Shown: positions 8,517-18,317 of the stretch, piece by piece
How the letters are laid out: the number at the start of each line of letters is the position of its first letter
How positions within the stretch are numbered: the stretch's first letter is position 1
Origin: Sporosarcina sp. FSL K6-1508
GTDB taxonomy: Bacteria > Bacillota > Bacilli > Bacillales_A > Planococcaceae
Assembly (NCBI RefSeq): GCF_038007465.1
Contig: NZ_JBBOXF010000001.1
Span: forward strand, 1,497,501-1,561,500
Length of the DNA stretch: 64,000 nt
Direction: 5' to 3'
Notes under the pieces: generated by a model
The model's input: only the letters and a program-made list of their open reading frames with translations
Told to the model about the DNA's origin: nothing
Database searches by the model: none
Translations under genes and position numbers: made by a program

Positions 8517-9913
8517 ACGAAGAGTGCGGTGTGTTTGGCATTTGGGGTCATGAAGACGCGGCGCAGATCAGTTATTATGGTCTGCACGCGTTACAACACC
8601 GGGGACAAGAAGGAGCCGGTATCGTTACGAAGGAAGGCAAAAAGTTTCATGTGATTAAAGGCGAAGGTCTTGTCAATGAAGTGTTTTCTGGTAATGAGAT
8701 CAATGATTTAAAAGGAAATTCAGCAATTGGGCAAGTGCGTTATTCTACAGAGAACGGTCGCGGAATCGAAAATGTTCAGCCGCTCGTTTTCCGTTCAACA
8801 ACTGGAAGTCTTTCGGTCGCTCACAATGGCAACATTGTGAATGCGGTCGAACTACGCGAGCATCTTGAACGTCAAGGTAGTATTTTTCAAACGAATTCTG
8901 ATACAGAAGTGCTAGCGCATTTAATTAAGAAAAGTAGCGGTTCTTTAACACAGCGTGATCGTGTAAAAAAAGCATTGTCGATGTTAAAAGGTGCTTTTGC
9001 GTTTGTCATCTTGACGGATGATGGATTAATGGTTGCGCAGGATCCGAATGGTTTGCGTCCATTATCCCTTGGGAAACTGGGAGATGCTTGGGTCGTAGCA
9101 TCTGAGACATGTGCGTTCGATCTTATTGGCGCAGAATGGGTTCGTTCGGTAGATCCGGGAGAACTCATCATTATTAATGATAAAGGTCTTCAGTCGGACC
9201 GTTTTGCGAAAGCTGCGGACTCGGCTATGTGCTCGATGGAATATGTCTATTTCGCACGCCCTGATTCGGATATTGATGGTATTAATATTCATTCAGCACG
9301 GAAGCGTTGCGGCAAACGACTTGCACGTGAAGTACATATCGAAGCAGACGTCGTCACAGGTGTACCGGATTCAAGTATTTCAGCGGCTATTGGGTTTTCT
9401 GAGGAAAGTGGAATTCCATATGAGTTAGGGCTGATCAAAAGTCGTTATGTCGGGCGAACGTTCATTCAACCAACACAGGAGATGCGTGAAAGAGGCGTGA
9501 AGATGAAACTTTCTCCAGTGCGTCAAGTTGTGAACGGTAAAAGAGTCGTCATGGTGGATGATTCGATTGTTCGCGGCACCACGTCTAAAAGGATTGTCAA
9601 TCTGTTGAAAGAAGCCGGTGCGACAGAAGTTCACGTTGTGATTGCGTCTCCACCGCTTGTCAGTCCGTGTTTTTATGGTGTAGATATCAGTACGGATTCA
9701 GAATTGATAGCAACAAATAGGACGGTTGATGAAATCCGAGAGCTTATCGGTGCAGATTCACTGACATTCCTGTCTGCTGAGGGAATGGTCGAAGCCATTG
9801 GACGTCCCGATAAAACGAAGAATTGTGGACAATGCCTTGCATGCTTTACAGGAGAATATCCTACAGAAATCTATTCAGATACAGTGTTGCCACATAAGAA
9901 AGAAATTGTTTGA
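8492..9913 (+). CDS. purF: amidophosphoribosyltransferase (PurF)
   Basis: First committed step of purine synthesis: PRPP plus glutamine to phosphoribosylamine. The start ATG 8492 gives an 11-residue propeptide (MLAELRGLNEE) before Cys12, the nucleophile after processing, as in B. subtilis; a TTG at 8474 is less likely. The Ntn domain retains AHNGN and SDTEV. However, the glutamine loop usually GHVRYATAG reads GQVRYSTENG (residues 80-89). The phosphoribosyltransferase PRPP loop VMVDDSIVRGTT is intact. Cysteines for a [4Fe-4S] cluster are present, including CGQCLAC near the C-terminus. 473 residues; overlaps purL by 25 nt. Confidence 0.96.
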   Translation: MLAELRGLNEECGVFGIWGHEDAAQISYYGLHALQHRGQEGAGIVTKEGKKFHVIKGEGLVNEVFSGNEINDLKGNSAIGQVRYSTENGRGIENVQPLVFRSTTGSLSVAHNGNIVNAVELREHLERQGSIFQTNSDTEVLAHLIKKSSGSLTQRDRVKKALSMLKGAFAFVILTDDGLMVAQDPNGLRPLSLGKLGDAWVVASETCAFDLIGAEWVRSVDPGELIIINDKGLQSDRFAKAADSAMCSMEYVYFARPDSDIDGINIHSARKRCGKRLAREVHIEADVVTGVPDSSISAAIGFSEESGIPYELGLIKSRYVGRTFIQPTQEMRERGVKMKLSPVRQVVNGKRVVMVDDSIVRGTTSKRIVNLLKEAGATEVHVVIASPPLVSPCFYGVDISTDSELIATNRTVDEIRELIGADSLTFLSAEGMVEAIGRPDKTKNCGQCLACFTGEYPTEIYSDTVLPHKKEIV

Positions 9914-9928
9914 TAGGGGGACTTTTAC

Positions 9929-10987
9929 ATGTCGAAGGCTTATGAAAACGCAGGTGTAAATATCGAAGCTGGTTACGAGTCAGTTGAACGGATGAAGTCA
10001 CATGTTGCGCGAACTGCGCGTAAAGGTGTTACAGGAACGTTCGGCGGTTTTGGTGGCATGTTCGATCTATCCGCACTTAACTACAAAGAACCGGTTCTGA
10101 TTTCCGGTACAGACGGTGTTGGTACAAAGTTGAAACTGGCGTTCATGGCAGATAAGCATGACACGATTGGTGTTGACTGTGTCGCTATGTGTGTTAACGA
10201 TATTGTCGCGCAGGGCGCAGAACCTCTTTACTTCCTTGATTACATCGCGCTTGGAAAAGCAGTACCTGAAAAAGTAGAAGCGATTGTAAAAGGAATTGCG
10301 GATGGTTGTGTTCAATCCGGTGCAGCATTAATTGGTGGAGAAACGGCTGAAATGCCAGGACTTTACGAAGTCGATGAGTATGACCTTGCAGGATTTGCAG
10401 TTGGAGCATGTGAAAAGAGTAAAATTGTTACGGGTGAAAAAGTTGTTGCTGGAGACGTTCTTGTCGGTATCGCTTCAAGCGGTATTCATTCGAACGGTTA
10501 TTCACTAGTCCGTAAAATTGTAATTGAAGATCAAGGCTGTGAAATTGACGGTTTAATTGCCGGATACGAAGAGCTTGGAACGGTTGGAGACGCACTTCTT
10601 ACACCAACGAAAATTTACGCGAAACCTGTTCTTCAAATGCATAACGAACTCGATGTCCATTCAATGGGCCATATTACGGGCGGCGGCTTCTACGAAAACT
10701 TACCACGTATGTTGGTAGATGGATTCGGAGCAGAAATTGACCTTGGTTCATGGCCAGTACTTCCAGTATTCAAAATGCTGAAAGAAAAAGGCGAACTGTT
10801 GGATAAAGATCTATACAGCGTATTCAATATGGGGATCGGTTTTGTTGTCGCACTTCCTGAAGAACAAGCGAATGCTGCCCTTAAAATTGCAGCTGAGCAC
10901 GGGGAAGAAGCATTCATTATCGGACGTGTGATTGAAGGCGAAGGCGTCACATTTACAGGTACACATGACGGAAGTCTTGTCGAATGA
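9929..10987 (+). CDS. purM: phosphoribosylformylglycinamidine cyclo-ligase (AIR synthetase, PurM)
   Basis: ATP-dependent closure of FGAM to AIR, the step after PurL. 352 residues with GVNIEAG at the N-terminus, SGTDGVGTKLK (about residue 60), DCVAMCVND, IGGETAEMPG and the C-terminal ITGGGFYENLPRM and FNMGIG motifs, all as expected for the family. Good site AGGGGG eight bases upstream of ATG. Stop overlaps the purN start (ATGA). Confidence 0.97.
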   Translation: MSKAYENAGVNIEAGYESVERMKSHVARTARKGVTGTFGGFGGMFDLSALNYKEPVLISGTDGVGTKLKLAFMADKHDTIGVDCVAMCVNDIVAQGAEPLYFLDYIALGKAVPEKVEAIVKGIADGCVQSGAALIGGETAEMPGLYEVDEYDLAGFAVGACEKSKIVTGEKVVAGDVLVGIASSGIHSNGYSLVRKIVIEDQGCEIDGLIAGYEELGTVGDALLTPTKIYAKPVLQMHNELDVHSMGHITGGGFYENLPRMLVDGFGAEIDLGSWPVLPVFKMLKEKGELLDKDLYSVFNMGIGFVVALPEEQANAALKIAAEHGEEAFIIGRVIEGEGVTFTGTHDGSLVE

Positions 10988-11556
10988 ATCGAAAAGTAAA
11001 GATTGCCGTTTTCGCATCCGGAAGCGGCAGTAATTTTGCAGCAATTGAAGAAGCATGCAGCACAGGTGAGTTGAACGCTGAAATCGTCCTCATGGTGACG
11101 AACAAGCCGGAAGCCTTTGTTGTAGAACGTGCTGAAAAAAGTAGCATTCCAGTTGCGGCATTTCGACCGAAAGATTTTGAAACGAAAGATGCTTACGAAG
11201 AAGCGATTCTTCACGCACTTCGAGAGTCTGGGGCGGAATGGCTAGTTCTTGCAGGTTATATGCGTCTCGTCGGGCCTATCCTATTGTCAGCCTTTCCATC
11301 TCGCATCGTCAATATTCACCCCTCCTTACTGCCTTCGTTTCCTGGGAAAGACGCAATCGGACAAGCGGTTGCACATGGCGTGAAAGTGACGGGTGTCACA
11401 GTTCATCTTGTGGATGAAGGAATGGATACAGGGCAAATTTTAGCGCAACATGCTGTTCGAGTTGTCGATGGGAATCCAGATAAAACGGCTGAAGCGATTC
11501 ACGCTGTTGAACACGGTTTATATAAAGATACGTTAAACAAAATTTTTAGCCAGTAA
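10984..11556 (+). CDS. purN: phosphoribosylglycinamide formyltransferase (PurN)
   Basis: Transfers formyl from N10-formyl-tetrahydrofolate to GAR. 190 residues. Shows the phosphate-binding ASGSGSNF loop, the catalytic Asn and His in NIHPSLLPSFPG (near residue 108) and the catalytic Asp in VHLVDEGMDTG. Translationally coupled to purM by a 4-nt overlap. Nothing unusual. Confidence 0.97.
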   Translation: MNRKVKIAVFASGSGSNFAAIEEACSTGELNAEIVLMVTNKPEAFVVERAEKSSIPVAAFRPKDFETKDAYEEAILHALRESGAEWLVLAGYMRLVGPILLSAFPSRIVNIHPSLLPSFPGKDAIGQAVAHGVKVTGVTVHLVDEGMDTGQILAQHAVRVVDGNPDKTAEAIHAVEHGLYKDTLNKIFSQ

Positions 11557-11596
11557 TGATCAAGGGCTTATTCAGACTAATTGGAGGGTTTTATTC

Positions 11597-13132
11597 GTGA
11601 AAAAACGTGCATTGCTTAGCGTGTCAGACAAAAACGGTATTTTGGAATTTGCAAAGGAATTGGAAAGTCTCGGCTATGAACTGTTATCAACAGGCGGTAC
11701 GATGAAACATCTTGCAGACAATGGCGTCGCAGTAACAGCAGTCGATGCAGTAACCGGATTCCCTGAAATTATGGAAGGCCGCGTTAAAACGCTCAACCCA
11801 ATGATTCACGGAGGACTTCTTGCGAAACAAGACAATCCCTCTCATATCTTACAAATGGAAGAGCATGGCATCCAGCCGATTGACGTCGTTTGTGTGAATT
11901 TGTATCCGTTTAAAGAAACGATTTCAAAACCGGATGTAACCAATGATGACGCGATTGAAAATATCGATATTGGTGGACCAGCGATGCTTCGTGCTTCTGC
12001 GAAAAACCATGCATACGTCACTGTTATTGTAGATGCAACAGATTACGATCAAGTACTTACCGAGATCAAAGCGGACGGCAAAACGACACTTGAAACGCGC
12101 AGACGTTTGGCAGCAAAAGTATTCCGTCATACAGCGGCATACGATGCACTTATTGCCGGTTTCTTGACTGACCTTACAGGAGAAGAATTTCCAGAGCAGG
12201 TTACGTATACATATGAACTAAAACAACCGCTTCGTTATGGAGAAAATCCACACCAAAAAGCAGCTTTCTATAGCCGGCCACTTGGGTCGGATTTCTCAAT
12301 TGCGTACGCGAAACAATTACACGGCAAAGAACTTTCGTATAACAATATCCAAGACGCGAATGCGGCTATCCAAATCATTAAAGAATTTGATAAAGCAGCT
12401 GCAGTAGCGGTAAAACATATGAATCCATGTGGCGTTGGAACAGGCGAAACAATTTTCGAAGCGTTCAATAAAGCATACGAAGCAGATTCGACGTCAATCT
12501 TCGGCGGTATAATCGCATTGAATCGTGAAGTAGATGCGGCAACTGCTGAAAAGCTATCAGGTATCTTCCTAGAAATCATCATTGCACCAGCTTTCACGGA
12601 AGAAGCGGTTGAAATCTTGACGAAGAAGAAAAACATTCGTTTGATGACAATTTCGTTTAATCAACACAAAAAAGACAAATGGAATACAGTTTCTGTTGAA
12701 GGTGGATTGCTTATGCAAGAGCCGGATGCATACGGATTCGCGGATGCAGACATTCGTGTCGCGACAGACCGCCAGCCAACTGAAGCTGAATGGGAAGCGA
12801 TGAAACTTGGTTGGGCTGTTGTAAAACACGTGAAGTCCAATGCAATTGTCGTGACTGATGACAATATGACACTCGGCGTTGGTGCGGGGCAGATGAACCG
12901 TGTTGGAGCAGCTAATATTGCGCTAACGCAAGCAGGCGAACGCGCTAAGGGTGCAGCGCTTGCATCTGATGCATTCTTCCCAATGGATGATACAGTCGAA
13001 GCTGCAGCGAAAGCGGGCATTACGGCAATTATTCAACCAGGCGGATCAGTGAAAGATGAAGATTCGATTAAGAAAGCTAATGAATACGGTATTACGATGG
13101 TGTTTACTGGCGTACGTCATTTCAAACATTAA
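11597..13132 (+). CDS. purH: bifunctional AICAR transformylase / IMP cyclohydrolase (PurH)
   Basis: Last two steps to IMP. 511 residues, GTG start with GGAGGG nine bases upstream. The N-terminal MGS-like cyclohydrolase domain has ALLSVSDK and STGGT. The C-terminal transformylase has the KHMNPCGVG motif with the catalytic Lys-His, SIFGGI and the terminal GVRHFKH. One oddity: the very conserved GRVKTLHP motif reads GRVKTLNP (Asn67, AAC at 11795-11797). The frame is intact and the rest is standard. Confidence 0.97.
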   Translation: MKKRALLSVSDKNGILEFAKELESLGYELLSTGGTMKHLADNGVAVTAVDAVTGFPEIMEGRVKTLNPMIHGGLLAKQDNPSHILQMEEHGIQPIDVVCVNLYPFKETISKPDVTNDDAIENIDIGGPAMLRASAKNHAYVTVIVDATDYDQVLTEIKADGKTTLETRRRLAAKVFRHTAAYDALIAGFLTDLTGEEFPEQVTYTYELKQPLRYGENPHQKAAFYSRPLGSDFSIAYAKQLHGKELSYNNIQDANAAIQIIKEFDKAAAVAVKHMNPCGVGTGETIFEAFNKAYEADSTSIFGGIIALNREVDAATAEKLSGIFLEIIIAPAFTEEAVEILTKKKNIRLMTISFNQHKKDKWNTVSVEGGLLMQEPDAYGFADADIRVATDRQPTEAEWEAMKLGWAVVKHVKSNAIVVTDDNMTLGVGAGQMNRVGAANIALTQAGERAKGAALASDAFFPMDDTVEAAAKAGITAIIQPGGSVKDEDSIKKANEYGITMVFTGVRHFKH

Positions 13133-13145
13133 GGAGTAGATTGCA

Positions 13146-14405
13146 TTGAATATACTCGTTATCGGGAGCGGCGGCCGCGAGCATGCGATTGCCAGACAGT
13201 TCAATGTCTCTCCTTCAGTACAGAAAGTATTTGTCGCACCCGGCAATGATGGCATGAAATATGATGCCGAATGTGTCCAGATTGATGCGATGGATTTTGA
13301 AGCACTTGCAACATTTGCAAAAGCAAACAATGTGGATTTGACATTTATCGGTCCAGAACAACCGCTTGCGGAAGGAATTGTGGATTACTTCGTTGAACAG
13401 GGACTGAAAGCATTCGGTCCGACAAAAGCGGCGGCGCTAATAGAAGGTAGTAAGTCATTCGCGAAAGAATTAATGGCGAAGTACGACATTCCGACTGCAT
13501 CATATGGAACATTTACCGATGCGGACGAGGCGAAAGCGTTTATTTATAAAAATGGAGCACCGATTGTCGTTAAAGCGGATGGGCTTGCAGCAGGAAAAGG
13601 TGTTATCGTCGCGATGACGCTGGACGATGCACTGAAGGCGGTCGATGATATGATCGGCAACCAGAAGTTCGGTGAATCATCTTCGCGTGTCGTTATCGAA
13701 GAATTTTTGGATGGTGAAGAGTTCTCCTATATGTCGTTTGTCCATGAGGGGCAGATTTATCCTATGGTTATCGCGCAAGATCATAAGCGTGCATACGACG
13801 GTGATAGAGGACCGAACACGGGCGGTATGGGAGCATACTCACCAGTACCACAAATTTCTGACGCAATCGTGAAAGAGGCCTACGACAAAGTTGTCGTTCC
13901 GACTGTTGAAGCAATGGCAGCGGAAGGAACTCCATTTACAGGTATCTTGTACGCGGGACTCATCCTCACCAAAGATGGTCCGAAAGTGATTGAGTTCAAC
14001 GCCCGCTTCGGCGATCCTGAAACACAGGTCGTTCTTCCTCGGATGGCATCGGACTTTGGGGAATTCATGGCCGCACTTATGGCTAGCAAACCGTATGAGT
14101 TGAAGTGGGATGACAAAGCGATGTTAGGCGTTGTCATTGCGGCGGATAGATATCCAGGAGAAGTTGTAAAAGGGGCGGCATTGCCAGATCTTGATGTTTT
14201 GTCAGAACGTGGATTGGAAGTATTCCATGCAGGAACAAAATCGCATGGTACAGGTTTTATTGGCAATGGAGGACGCGTACTCCTTATTACAGCAAAAGCG
14301 GATTCATTGAAAGAAGCGCAGGTTGAGGTTTATAAAGGCTTGTCTCAATTGGAATGGAACGAATTCTTCTATAGGCAGGACATTGGCTGGCGTACGTTTG
14401 AATAA
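13146..14405 (+). CDS. purD: phosphoribosylamine-glycine ligase (GAR synthetase, PurD)
   Basis: ATP-grasp ligase joining glycine to phosphoribosylamine. 419 residues with N-terminal VIGSGGREHA, the ATP-grasp loop KADGLAAGKGV (near residue 140), GPNTGGMGAYSP and the metal-binding EFNARFGDPE segment. Start is TTG at 13146 with AAGGAG ten bases upstream. It is the last gene of the operon and is followed at once by a strong hairpin. Confidence 0.97.
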   Translation: MNILVIGSGGREHAIARQFNVSPSVQKVFVAPGNDGMKYDAECVQIDAMDFEALATFAKANNVDLTFIGPEQPLAEGIVDYFVEQGLKAFGPTKAAALIEGSKSFAKELMAKYDIPTASYGTFTDADEAKAFIYKNGAPIVVKADGLAAGKGVIVAMTLDDALKAVDDMIGNQKFGESSSRVVIEEFLDGEEFSYMSFVHEGQIYPMVIAQDHKRAYDGDRGPNTGGMGAYSPVPQISDAIVKEAYDKVVVPTVEAMAAEGTPFTGILYAGLILTKDGPKVIEFNARFGDPETQVVLPRMASDFGEFMAALMASKPYELKWDDKAMLGVVIAADRYPGEVVKGAALPDLDVLSERGLEVFHAGTKSHGTGFIGNGGRVLLITAKADSLKEAQVEVYKGLSQLEWNEFFYRQDIGWRTFE

Positions 14406-14407
14406 AT

Positions 14408-14443
14408 GAAAAGACCATTCTCCATACGGAGAATGGTCTTTTC
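14408..14443. terminator. bidirectional terminator between purD and the ger operon
   Basis: Perfect 16-bp stem GAAAAGACCATTCTCC / GGAGAATGGTCTTTTC with a 4-nt loop. The A-rich left and T-rich right flanks let it serve both purD (plus) and the convergent germination operon (minus). Confidence 0.9.
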
Positions 14444-14447
14444 GGCG

Positions 14448-15566
14448 TTACTCAATTGCTCCTGTGCTTTTCAGTTCAACGGACATGGAAATATTGAAAT
14501 CTATTTCGGGGTAGAGGCTTTCCCATTTATCCATCATATTTTTTTCATGTAAACGCGTTGCTCGGTACCGTAAACCAAAACCGAATGGATCCACTTCATT
14601 TTTCTGGAGCGTCATAAGCAGGTCCATTAATTTCCTTTTCATTTCTTCAGAAGCGATTTTATTGTAGTCATCTAACTTGGCTAAAGATAAATTTTTATTG
14701 GACTCCCCGACAACTCCCGACAATTTCACCTTCATATCTATTCGTGGATGACCTTTTTCCGTAATTATTTTGTATTTCATGGAGATTGATTGGATATTCA
14801 ACAACATCAAATAACCTTCACTTTCGACCTTGTAACTAAATCCGCTCATGTTAAAGTAATTGGAGTTAAATTGTTTCGTTTGGACTGAGGTCAATTCCAA
14901 TGGCTTCTTATTTTCCTTTAAAACCAAAGATTTATTTATGATCAGTTCCTGTTGATCCTTATTTGTCTCAATCAGTGGCACCACGACATTGATGCCTTTA
15001 GCCAAATAATTTCGCCTGAATTCGAAAAGAAATAAGGACCTTATATATGGATTTTCAGTGCCTGTACTGTCAAAAAAGTCAAAAAGGGCAGAAGATGCCG
15101 CATACTCTGTTGATGGTTCCACTTTCAAGATTTCTTCCGCAGAAGGTCTAGCGGCAGCTACCCAAGCAATCAATTGAATATCTGCTCTTCTTACAAAATA
15201 ATCCATGAAATGTCCTATTTCTTCGCCTAATAGTTTCTCATTGATGACGATTATTTTGGCATGTCCGAATTCAAGTACTTTGTCCACATGTGTTTCCAGT
15301 ATTCTTATCGACTCAGCCAATGTTTCGCCCTCATGCGATAGGTAGGTGTAGGTTGGCCCTGTTGTTTCATTGATAGAACCAATGGGAATTGAAATCTTGA
15401 GCGTGATTTTATAATGCCCCTCTTCTTTTTCTGACGGATCGATTCCGATTCCTATAACGAATAGTCGTTTATCAATATCTTTGAAAGCGCAACCTGTCTG
15501 AAGGATAATCGAAAGTACAAAAATAACTGCGATAAAAACAAGTCGTCCTTTCCGCAACCTGGTCAT
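14448..15566 (-). CDS. spore germination receptor lipoprotein, Ger(x)C family (C subunit)
   Basis: C subunit of a GerA-type nutrient germinant receptor. 372 residues with a lipoprotein signal: basic MTRLRKGRL, hydrophobic core, then LQTGC with the lipidated Cys at about residue 26. The mature part begins DIDKRLFVIGIGID, the usual opening of Ger(x)C proteins. Third gene of the operon, overlapping the B subunit by 4 nt. Expected to be forespore-expressed and anchored on the outer face of the spore inner membrane. Which germinant it senses cannot be read from sequence. Confidence 0.93.
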   Translation of the reverse strand: MTRLRKGRLVFIAVIFVLSIILQTGCAFKDIDKRLFVIGIGIDPSEKEEGHYKITLKISIPIGSINETTGPTYTYLSHEGETLAESIRILETHVDKVLEFGHAKIIVINEKLLGEEIGHFMDYFVRRADIQLIAWVAAARPSAEEILKVEPSTEYAASSALFDFFDSTGTENPYIRSLFLFEFRRNYLAKGINVVVPLIETNKDQQELIINKSLVLKENKKPLELTSVQTKQFNSNYFNMSGFSYKVESEGYLMLLNIQSISMKYKIITEKGHPRIDMKVKLSGVVGESNKNLSLAKLDDYNKIASEEMKRKLMDLLMTLQKNEVDPFGFGLRYRATRLHEKNMMDKWESLYPEIDFNISMSVELKSTGAIE

Positions 15567-16660
15567 TGTGACTTCATCCCCCGTTTCACAGCGAATAGTG
15601 AAATCAAAATAATAGCAAAGACAGTAGGCAGTAGGTTAAAGAAGAACCTTGAGTACTCCAATAACTGATAGGCTGTTAAGACTCGTGATAATACAATGCC
15701 GCACACCCCAAACATAATGACAAAAAAGTAAGGCGTTAAATTCTTATCTTTCCATTTCAATCGTTTAAAATGAAAAATACTGCAAAATAGTTTTAGGGAT
15801 ACATGCCAATGAATTAAAATACTGATAATTGACACAGCTAGGAAAAATAATAGAAAAATAAAGACGACACGTTCAATAATTCCATATTTCATGCGTAGGG
15901 AGTCGCTTGTTGAAATCCAGGGATAAAGAAGATTTTCAATCCCATCAAAACCACTGATCCCGATAGGTATGAAATACGTTGTAAATAGGATGAAGGCACC
16001 CGAAAATCCGATAGTTATCAGGTGTTTCGCGCCGATCTTTTGTTTTTTTGTGAAGACACTGTTAAAAATGATTAAATTTACTACGCCCATAAAAAAATAC
16101 AAAGATGCTGTAAAGGCATCATAACTGGGAAACTCATTCACATGCATAATGGAAACCTTAACAAAATCCCAGTCCAATTTATCGTTGCTATACGATTTAA
16201 ACATTAAAAAAATAAATAAAGGACTAGAGAGCATTAACACAATTTCAGCCGAATACAGTACACTTTCGGTCTTAATCAAGATGCCAATGGAAACAATTAT
16301 CGCAAGCGAAAATGCAATTACGTAAATTGACATTTCAGGTGTCAAAAAAGTGATTAAGAGAAATACATAGGCTATGAACGTAATCAGTCCCGCGACAAAC
16401 CAACTTAGGGCGAAATATAGAAGGATGGGGTAGGTCAACCACTTAGACGTGTATTCTTTCATTAATTCCGGCAGATCCTTGCCTGGAAATTGATTGAAAA
16501 AATAAGTGGTTGTGTAGATGATGACCATCCCTGCAATCACCGCAAGGACCATCGATAGGATAGCCCCGTTCCTACTTTCAGCTAAAAGGATCCCCGGGAC
16601 AGAGGCGACGATATTTGAAATCATTGTAGCTGCGATTAAATAATAATAAAATCGGTTCAT
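15563..16660 (-). CDS. spore germination receptor transporter-like B subunit (GerAB / APC superfamily)
   Basis: 365-residue integral membrane protein with about ten hydrophobic segments, starting at residues 5-27 and ending near residue 355. This fits the amino-acid-transporter-like B subunit of GerA-type receptors, which is thought to bind the germinant. Overlaps both neighbours by 4 nt. Charged residues are confined to short loops. No sign of truncation. Confidence 0.92.
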   Translation of the reverse strand: MNRFYYYLIAATMISNIVASVPGILLAESRNGAILSMVLAVIAGMVIIYTTTYFFNQFPGKDLPELMKEYTSKWLTYPILLYFALSWFVAGLITFIAYVFLLITFLTPEMSIYVIAFSLAIIVSIGILIKTESVLYSAEIVLMLSSPLFIFLMFKSYSNDKLDWDFVKVSIMHVNEFPSYDAFTASLYFFMGVVNLIIFNSVFTKKQKIGAKHLITIGFSGAFILFTTYFIPIGISGFDGIENLLYPWISTSDSLRMKYGIIERVVFIFLLFFLAVSIISILIHWHVSLKLFCSIFHFKRLKWKDKNLTPYFFVIMFGVCGIVLSRVLTAYQLLEYSRFFFNLLPTVFAIILISLFAVKRGMKSQ

Positions 16661-18027
16661 CTATCCGACCCCTTTATTTCCGACTTCCCATTTTTCCAAT
16701 AGAACCGTAAATAAGGTTCGCCGAAGCTCTCTATATTGGTTAAATATATAATTAAACCTATAAACGATATTGTCAGTCCGGCCATCCCGAATAATGTTGA
16801 GAAAAGCAGTATAAGAACCCTGATGACCCTGACCGCGAAACTCATCTCATTAATGGGGATGACAAAAGTGGAAATTGCAACAGCGGCGATAAGCACGATC
16901 ATAATATTCGATACTAAAGACGCCTCCGTTGCCGCTGTTCCTAATATCAATCCTCCGACGGTTGTGGCAGCCGCACTGACCACTTTGGGCGGGCGGATGC
17001 TTGCCTCGGTGAGAAGTTCCATGAATATAAGCATGAATAGGACTTCGATGTAGGAAGGATAGGGTACGCCAATCCTGCTACCCGCGACGGTCATTGCGAG
17101 CTCCGTACGGAAAATATCGGGGTTGTATGAAGTGATGCCCACATATAATCCGGGCAACACGATACAAGTGAACAACCCGAAATAACGTAATGTAAGTGTG
17201 AATTTGGCTATCCAAAATGAATGATAATTATCCTCTGTCGACACCATGAAGTCAAAGAAGATAACAGGTGCTAGTAGGGCAAGAGGACTGCCATCTATCA
17301 TTAACACAACCTTGCCTGCCGCGAGATTGTATGAGATGCGGTCGGGTCGTTCAGTCAGAATCATCGTCGGGAAAAGAGAGAATTTTTTATCATTCAAATG
17401 GAGCTGGAGATCCCCAGCGGATTGTATAAGGGGCGCATCCATCTGGTCCAGCTTATCTTTTATCATCTTTAAAACGTTTTTTTTTACAATGGTTTCATCG
17501 TACAGAATTGCGATGGGCTTACGGGTGACGTCGTTCAATTCAATTGTTTCTACCTTTAAGGATGGCTTATGATACCGTTGACGTATTATATTTACGTTCG
17601 TATTCAGATTCTCGCTTAACGCCAATTGGGGTCCGTGAACCGTTGCTTCCAAGGATGTCGGTAGAACAAGGTCTGACTGCACTTTTCTCAAATCCAACAG
17701 AATAATCTGATCACCTATCGCAAGGACTGCGTGACCAATTGTAAGATTGAAAAGTAGGTCTTTTTCATTCGCCGGCATGCCCACTTTGCTCGGCGATGAG
17801 TTGACGTATGTTTCAAATTGATTATCAGAAGACATTTCGAAAAAAGGTTTAATGATCAATTGTTGTAATTGTGCCTCGTCGATCACTGTCTTTAGATAAA
17901 GAAGGAATGCCGATTTGTCTCCAATTTCCAACGGAACCAGAAGGACATCGAAAGAAGGTTTCAACTGTTCCATTAGCCGCTTCATCAGTTCGGGTGGTGT
18001 CGGTTTTCCTTGATATTTTTTCCACAT
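16657..18027 (-). CDS. spore germination receptor A subunit (GerAA family)
   Basis: First gene of the receptor operon, 456 residues. A soluble N-terminal half of about 240 residues is followed by membrane segments, with family signatures such as LPTSLEATVHGP, DGSPLALLAP and the later GRIGVPYPSYIEVL-like stretch (here GSRIGVPYPSYIEVL). Start placed at ATG 18027 because AGGAG lies eight bases upstream; an earlier start at 18054 has no ribosome site. It is slightly shorter than many homologues. I found no convincing sigma-G promoter in the 200 bases upstream. Confidence 0.92.
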   Translation of the reverse strand: MWKKYQGKPTPPELMKRLMEQLKPSFDVLLVPLEIGDKSAFLLYLKTVIDEAQLQQLIIKPFFEMSSDNQFETYVNSSPSKVGMPANEKDLLFNLTIGHAVLAIGDQIILLDLRKVQSDLVLPTSLEATVHGPQLALSENLNTNVNIIRQRYHKPSLKVETIELNDVTRKPIAILYDETIVKKNVLKMIKDKLDQMDAPLIQSAGDLQLHLNDKKFSLFPTMILTERPDRISYNLAAGKVVLMIDGSPLALLAPVIFFDFMVSTEDNYHSFWIAKFTLTLRYFGLFTCIVLPGLYVGITSYNPDIFRTELAMTVAGSRIGVPYPSYIEVLFMLIFMELLTEASIRPPKVVSAAATTVGGLILGTAATEASLVSNIMIVLIAAVAISTFVIPINEMSFAVRVIRVLILLFSTLFGMAGLTISFIGLIIYLTNIESFGEPYLRFYWKNGKSEIKGSDR

Positions 18028-18265
18028 AGTCAGATCTCCTATCACTAAAAACATCTTCAGCCTGGACTTTGTTCAGCATCTATAGGGTATCCGGAAGCAG
18101 GGAGATTCAAACTTTTTTTGCGAGGAAAATGACTGTAGAATCTTTAACGGTTAATTATTTATAGGTAAAATAATATAACGATGGAAAAGTTATAAGGCGA
18201 TGGTGGTGGATGAATATCTAATCTTGGTTATGAAGGAGTGAATTATGCATTGTTTTCATCTGAAA

Positions 18266-18302
18266 AATCCCCCGTTCCATCGTTATGATGGAATGGGGGA
18301 TT
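18266..18302 (-). terminator. terminator of the methyltransferase gene
   Basis: Stem AATCCCCCGTTCCATC / GATGGAATGGGGGATT with a 5-nt loop. On the minus strand it is followed by a T tract, just after the methyltransferase stop. Confidence 0.85.
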
Positions 18303-18317
18303 AGTTTATTCTTATTG

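Noticed and set aside
17849..18079. Minus-strand frame overlapping the start of the GerA-type A subunit gene
   Set aside because: It is a shifted frame across the gene's 5' end. The A-subunit frame from ATG 18027 has the ribosome site and family similarity, so a frameshift is not needed.
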